The notes under the pieces: model-generated
The model's input: the letters and a program-made list of their open reading frames with translations, nothing else
Database searches by the model: none
Told to the model about the DNA's origin: nothing
Made by a program: the position numbers and the translations under genes
Shown: piece after piece, positions 62,369 through 64,000 of the stretch
How positions within the stretch are numbered: the stretch's first letter is position 1
How the letters are laid out: each line of letters begins with the position of its first letter
Source of the DNA: Tessaracoccus flavescens
GTDB lineage: Bacteria > Actinomycetota > Actinomycetes > Propionibacteriales > Propionibacteriaceae
Assembly (NCBI RefSeq): GCF_001998865.1
Contig: NZ_CP019607.1
Location: 2,790,001 to 2,854,000, forward strand
DNA length: 64,000 nucleotides
Direction of reading: 5' to 3'

Positions 62369-63972
62369 CGAGCGTCGTGGACAAACTTGGGGTCCTCGGC
62401 GAGGTCGTCGACCTCGTCGACGGGCGGGTGCCCGAGGAGATCGGACACGCGGCGCGCACCGTCCTCGCGCACGCCACGCGCCGACTCGCGGCCGGTCCGC
62501 AGACCACCGTCGCCTTCGCAGGAGCCACCGGCTCCGGCAAGTCAAGCCTCTTCAACGCCATCAGCGGTACCCGGCTCGCCGAGCAGGGGGCCAGGCGACC
62601 CACCACCTCCAAGACGCTGGCCGCCAGTTTCTCGGCGTCCAACCCGGCCCTGCTCGACCTGCTGGGGATCGAGCGGCGCTACGAGGCCGAGCCGCCGAGC
62701 CCGGATCTTGCCGACCTCGTCCTGCTCGACCTGCCCGATCACGACTCGACCGCGACCGCCCACCGCGACGAGGTGGACCGGATGGTCGCCCTCGTCGACC
62801 AGTTCATCTGGGTGCTCGACCCGCAGAAGTACGCAGACGAGGCCATCCACCGCCGCTATCTCCGGCCCCTCGCGAAACACCGCGACGTGATCACGGTCGT
62901 GCTGAACCAGGCCGACCTGCTCACCCCCGACCAACTGCGTCAGTGCCTCGACCACATCCGTCGGCTCCTCGAGCAGGACGGCCTCGGCGGTGTCGCGTTG
63001 ATCGCCACCTCGGCCGTGACCGGCATGGGCATCCCCGAGATCCGCAGCAGGCTTGCGGAGCTCAGCACGAGCAAGCGGGCAGCGGCGCTGCGTCTCGCCG
63101 CGGACGTCGACGTCGCGGCCGGCCGGCTTGACGAGGCGATGGGACGCGGCACGACGACGGCGAAGGCGAGTCGGGAGACCGTCGCCCGGCTCAACGCCCA
63201 GCTCGGCGCCGCCGCGGGTATCGACATCGTGGCCGACGCCGTGCGCGACTCGGTGCGCCACCGCGGCCAGCTGGCCACCGGCTGGCCGATGGTCAAGTGG
63301 ATCGGACGGCTGAAGCCCGACCCGCTGAAGCGGCTCCGCCTCGGCGGGGCGAAGAAGCAGGACAAGGAGGAGACGCCCGCGATCACACGCAGCTCGCTCC
63401 CCGCCCGCTCGGCCGCCTCTGGCGCGCACCTGGCAACCGGCCTGCGCGGTCTCACCCAGGAGCTGAGCGAGGGCATGCCGCCGCTGTGGCGCGATGCCGT
63501 CGGCGCCGCCGTGCACGAGTCGGAGCGCAGGCTTCCCGACGACCTGGACCGCGCGGTCGTCGGCGCCGACCTGAAGGTCGCGCGCAACCCGGTGTGGTGG
63601 AACCTGATCCGGGCGCTCCAGTGGCTGCTCATCGTCGCCGTCGTGGTCGGCGTCGGCTGGCTGACGCTCAACGTGGTGCTCGGTTATCTCGGGCTGCCCG
63701 CCGTCGGCACCGTACCGATCGGCCAGGAGAGTGGACTGCAGGTTCCGCTGCCGACCGTCCTGCTGATCGGCGGACTGCTCGCCGGCATCGTGGTCTCGGC
63801 CATCTCCCAGCTGATCATCAACGCGACCGCCCGCGGGGCGGCACGCCGGGCCCGCCGGTCGCTGGAGAAGGCGGTTGCCGAGGTGGCCCGCGATCGTGTG
63901 CTCGCCCCTGCCGAGGCTGAGGTCGAGCGTTACGTCACCGCGCGCAAGGCGCTCGACCGGCTCACCACCTGA
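62365..63972 (+). CDS. dynamin-like membrane GTPase (second of pair)
   Basis: 535 residues. Walker A GATGSGKSS (53-61), switch RPTTSKTLAAS, G3 LDLPDHDST, G4 VLNQADLLT and G5-like IATSAVTGMG. Two membrane helices near the end (WLLIVAVVVGVGWLTLNVVL, LLIGGLLAGIVVSAISQL) separated by a short extracytoplasmic loop. Complete with stop at 63972. Probably works as a heteromer with the previous protein. Confidence 0.88.
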   Translation: MTSVVDKLGVLGEVVDLVDGRVPEEIGHAARTVLAHATRRLAAGPQTTVAFAGATGSGKSSLFNAISGTRLAEQGARRPTTSKTLAASFSASNPALLDLLGIERRYEAEPPSPDLADLVLLDLPDHDSTATAHRDEVDRMVALVDQFIWVLDPQKYADEAIHRRYLRPLAKHRDVITVVLNQADLLTPDQLRQCLDHIRRLLEQDGLGGVALIATSAVTGMGIPEIRSRLAELSTSKRAAALRLAADVDVAAGRLDEAMGRGTTTAKASRETVARLNAQLGAAAGIDIVADAVRDSVRHRGQLATGWPMVKWIGRLKPDPLKRLRLGGAKKQDKEETPAITRSSLPARSAASGAHLATGLRGLTQELSEGMPPLWRDAVGAAVHESERRLPDDLDRAVVGADLKVARNPVWWNLIRALQWLLIVAVVVGVGWLTLNVVLGYLGLPAVGTVPIGQESGLQVPLPTVLLIGGLLAGIVVSAISQLIINATARGAARRARRSLEKAVAEVARDRVLAPAEAEVERYVTARKALDRLTT

Positions 63973-64000
63973 CCTGCAGGCACGGCGCCACCCCACGACT

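Overview
The window is high-GC DNA with actinobacterial gene content: ClpS followed by DUF2017, a WXG100-type secretion cassette, DUF1707, DUF2510-RDD, DUF3618, DUF2188, oligoribonuclease and an actinobacterial DinB. The housekeeping gene order suggests Propionibacteriaceae, perhaps near Tessaracoccus. That placement is an inference; no rRNA gene is present to test it.

Bases 1-16265 are ordinary chromosome. In order they hold the end of a DUF2510-RDD membrane protein, malQ, a minus-strand type VII secretion cassette ending in a GH-E nuclease toxin and a TPR protein, pncB, and a tightly packed plus-strand run (clpS, DUF2017, murI, a 39-residue cysteine-rich peptide, rph, rdgB, thyA, a decaying DUF1707 gene, folA). 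These are followed by dinB, a LacI regulator with a perfect palindromic operator upstream, a VOC pseudogene and a 2'-5' RNA ligase. An IS1182 element then sits exactly in the CTAG that ends two convergent genes.

Bases 18156-30950 are chromosome with scars: a GT1 glycosyltransferase, a truncated HTH gene beside tRNA-Leu, an ArsR regulator with two operators and a deleted SRPBCC partner, a twice-frameshifted gene, YigZ, Bcp, DUF3618, a GroES-like gene, ribokinase, tRNA-Lys, two related insertion sequences with doubled ends, DUF1801, a surface protein whose signal peptide is out of frame by one CG unit, tRNA-Arg, orn and tRNA-His.

Bases 30951 to about 56130 form an accessory island starting just after tRNA-His. 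It contains traG fragments in both orientations, an HTH gene plus helicase cut off by ISL3, four ISL3 copies (one nested, and one of the hosts also split by a 1.3-kb tyrosine-recombinase element), disrupted cargo (DHFR-like, VIT), intact cargo (ATL protein, LysR-type binding domain, flavohaem reductase with a 31-residue membrane peptide), an ORF fused from IS21 istA and an IS1634-type transposase, and a four-gene minus-strand operon (unknown protein, XRE-ImmA/IrrE, DUF2188, helicase). The helicase of that operon is split by an IS256 element that itself contains a complete IS21. The operon is the best candidate for an undescribed, now broken, defence-like system.

Bases 56260-64000 return to chromosome: VOC protein, a second LacI regulator, a second 2'-5' RNA ligase, and an overlapping operon of a PrsW-type protease and two membrane-anchored dynamin-like GTPases.
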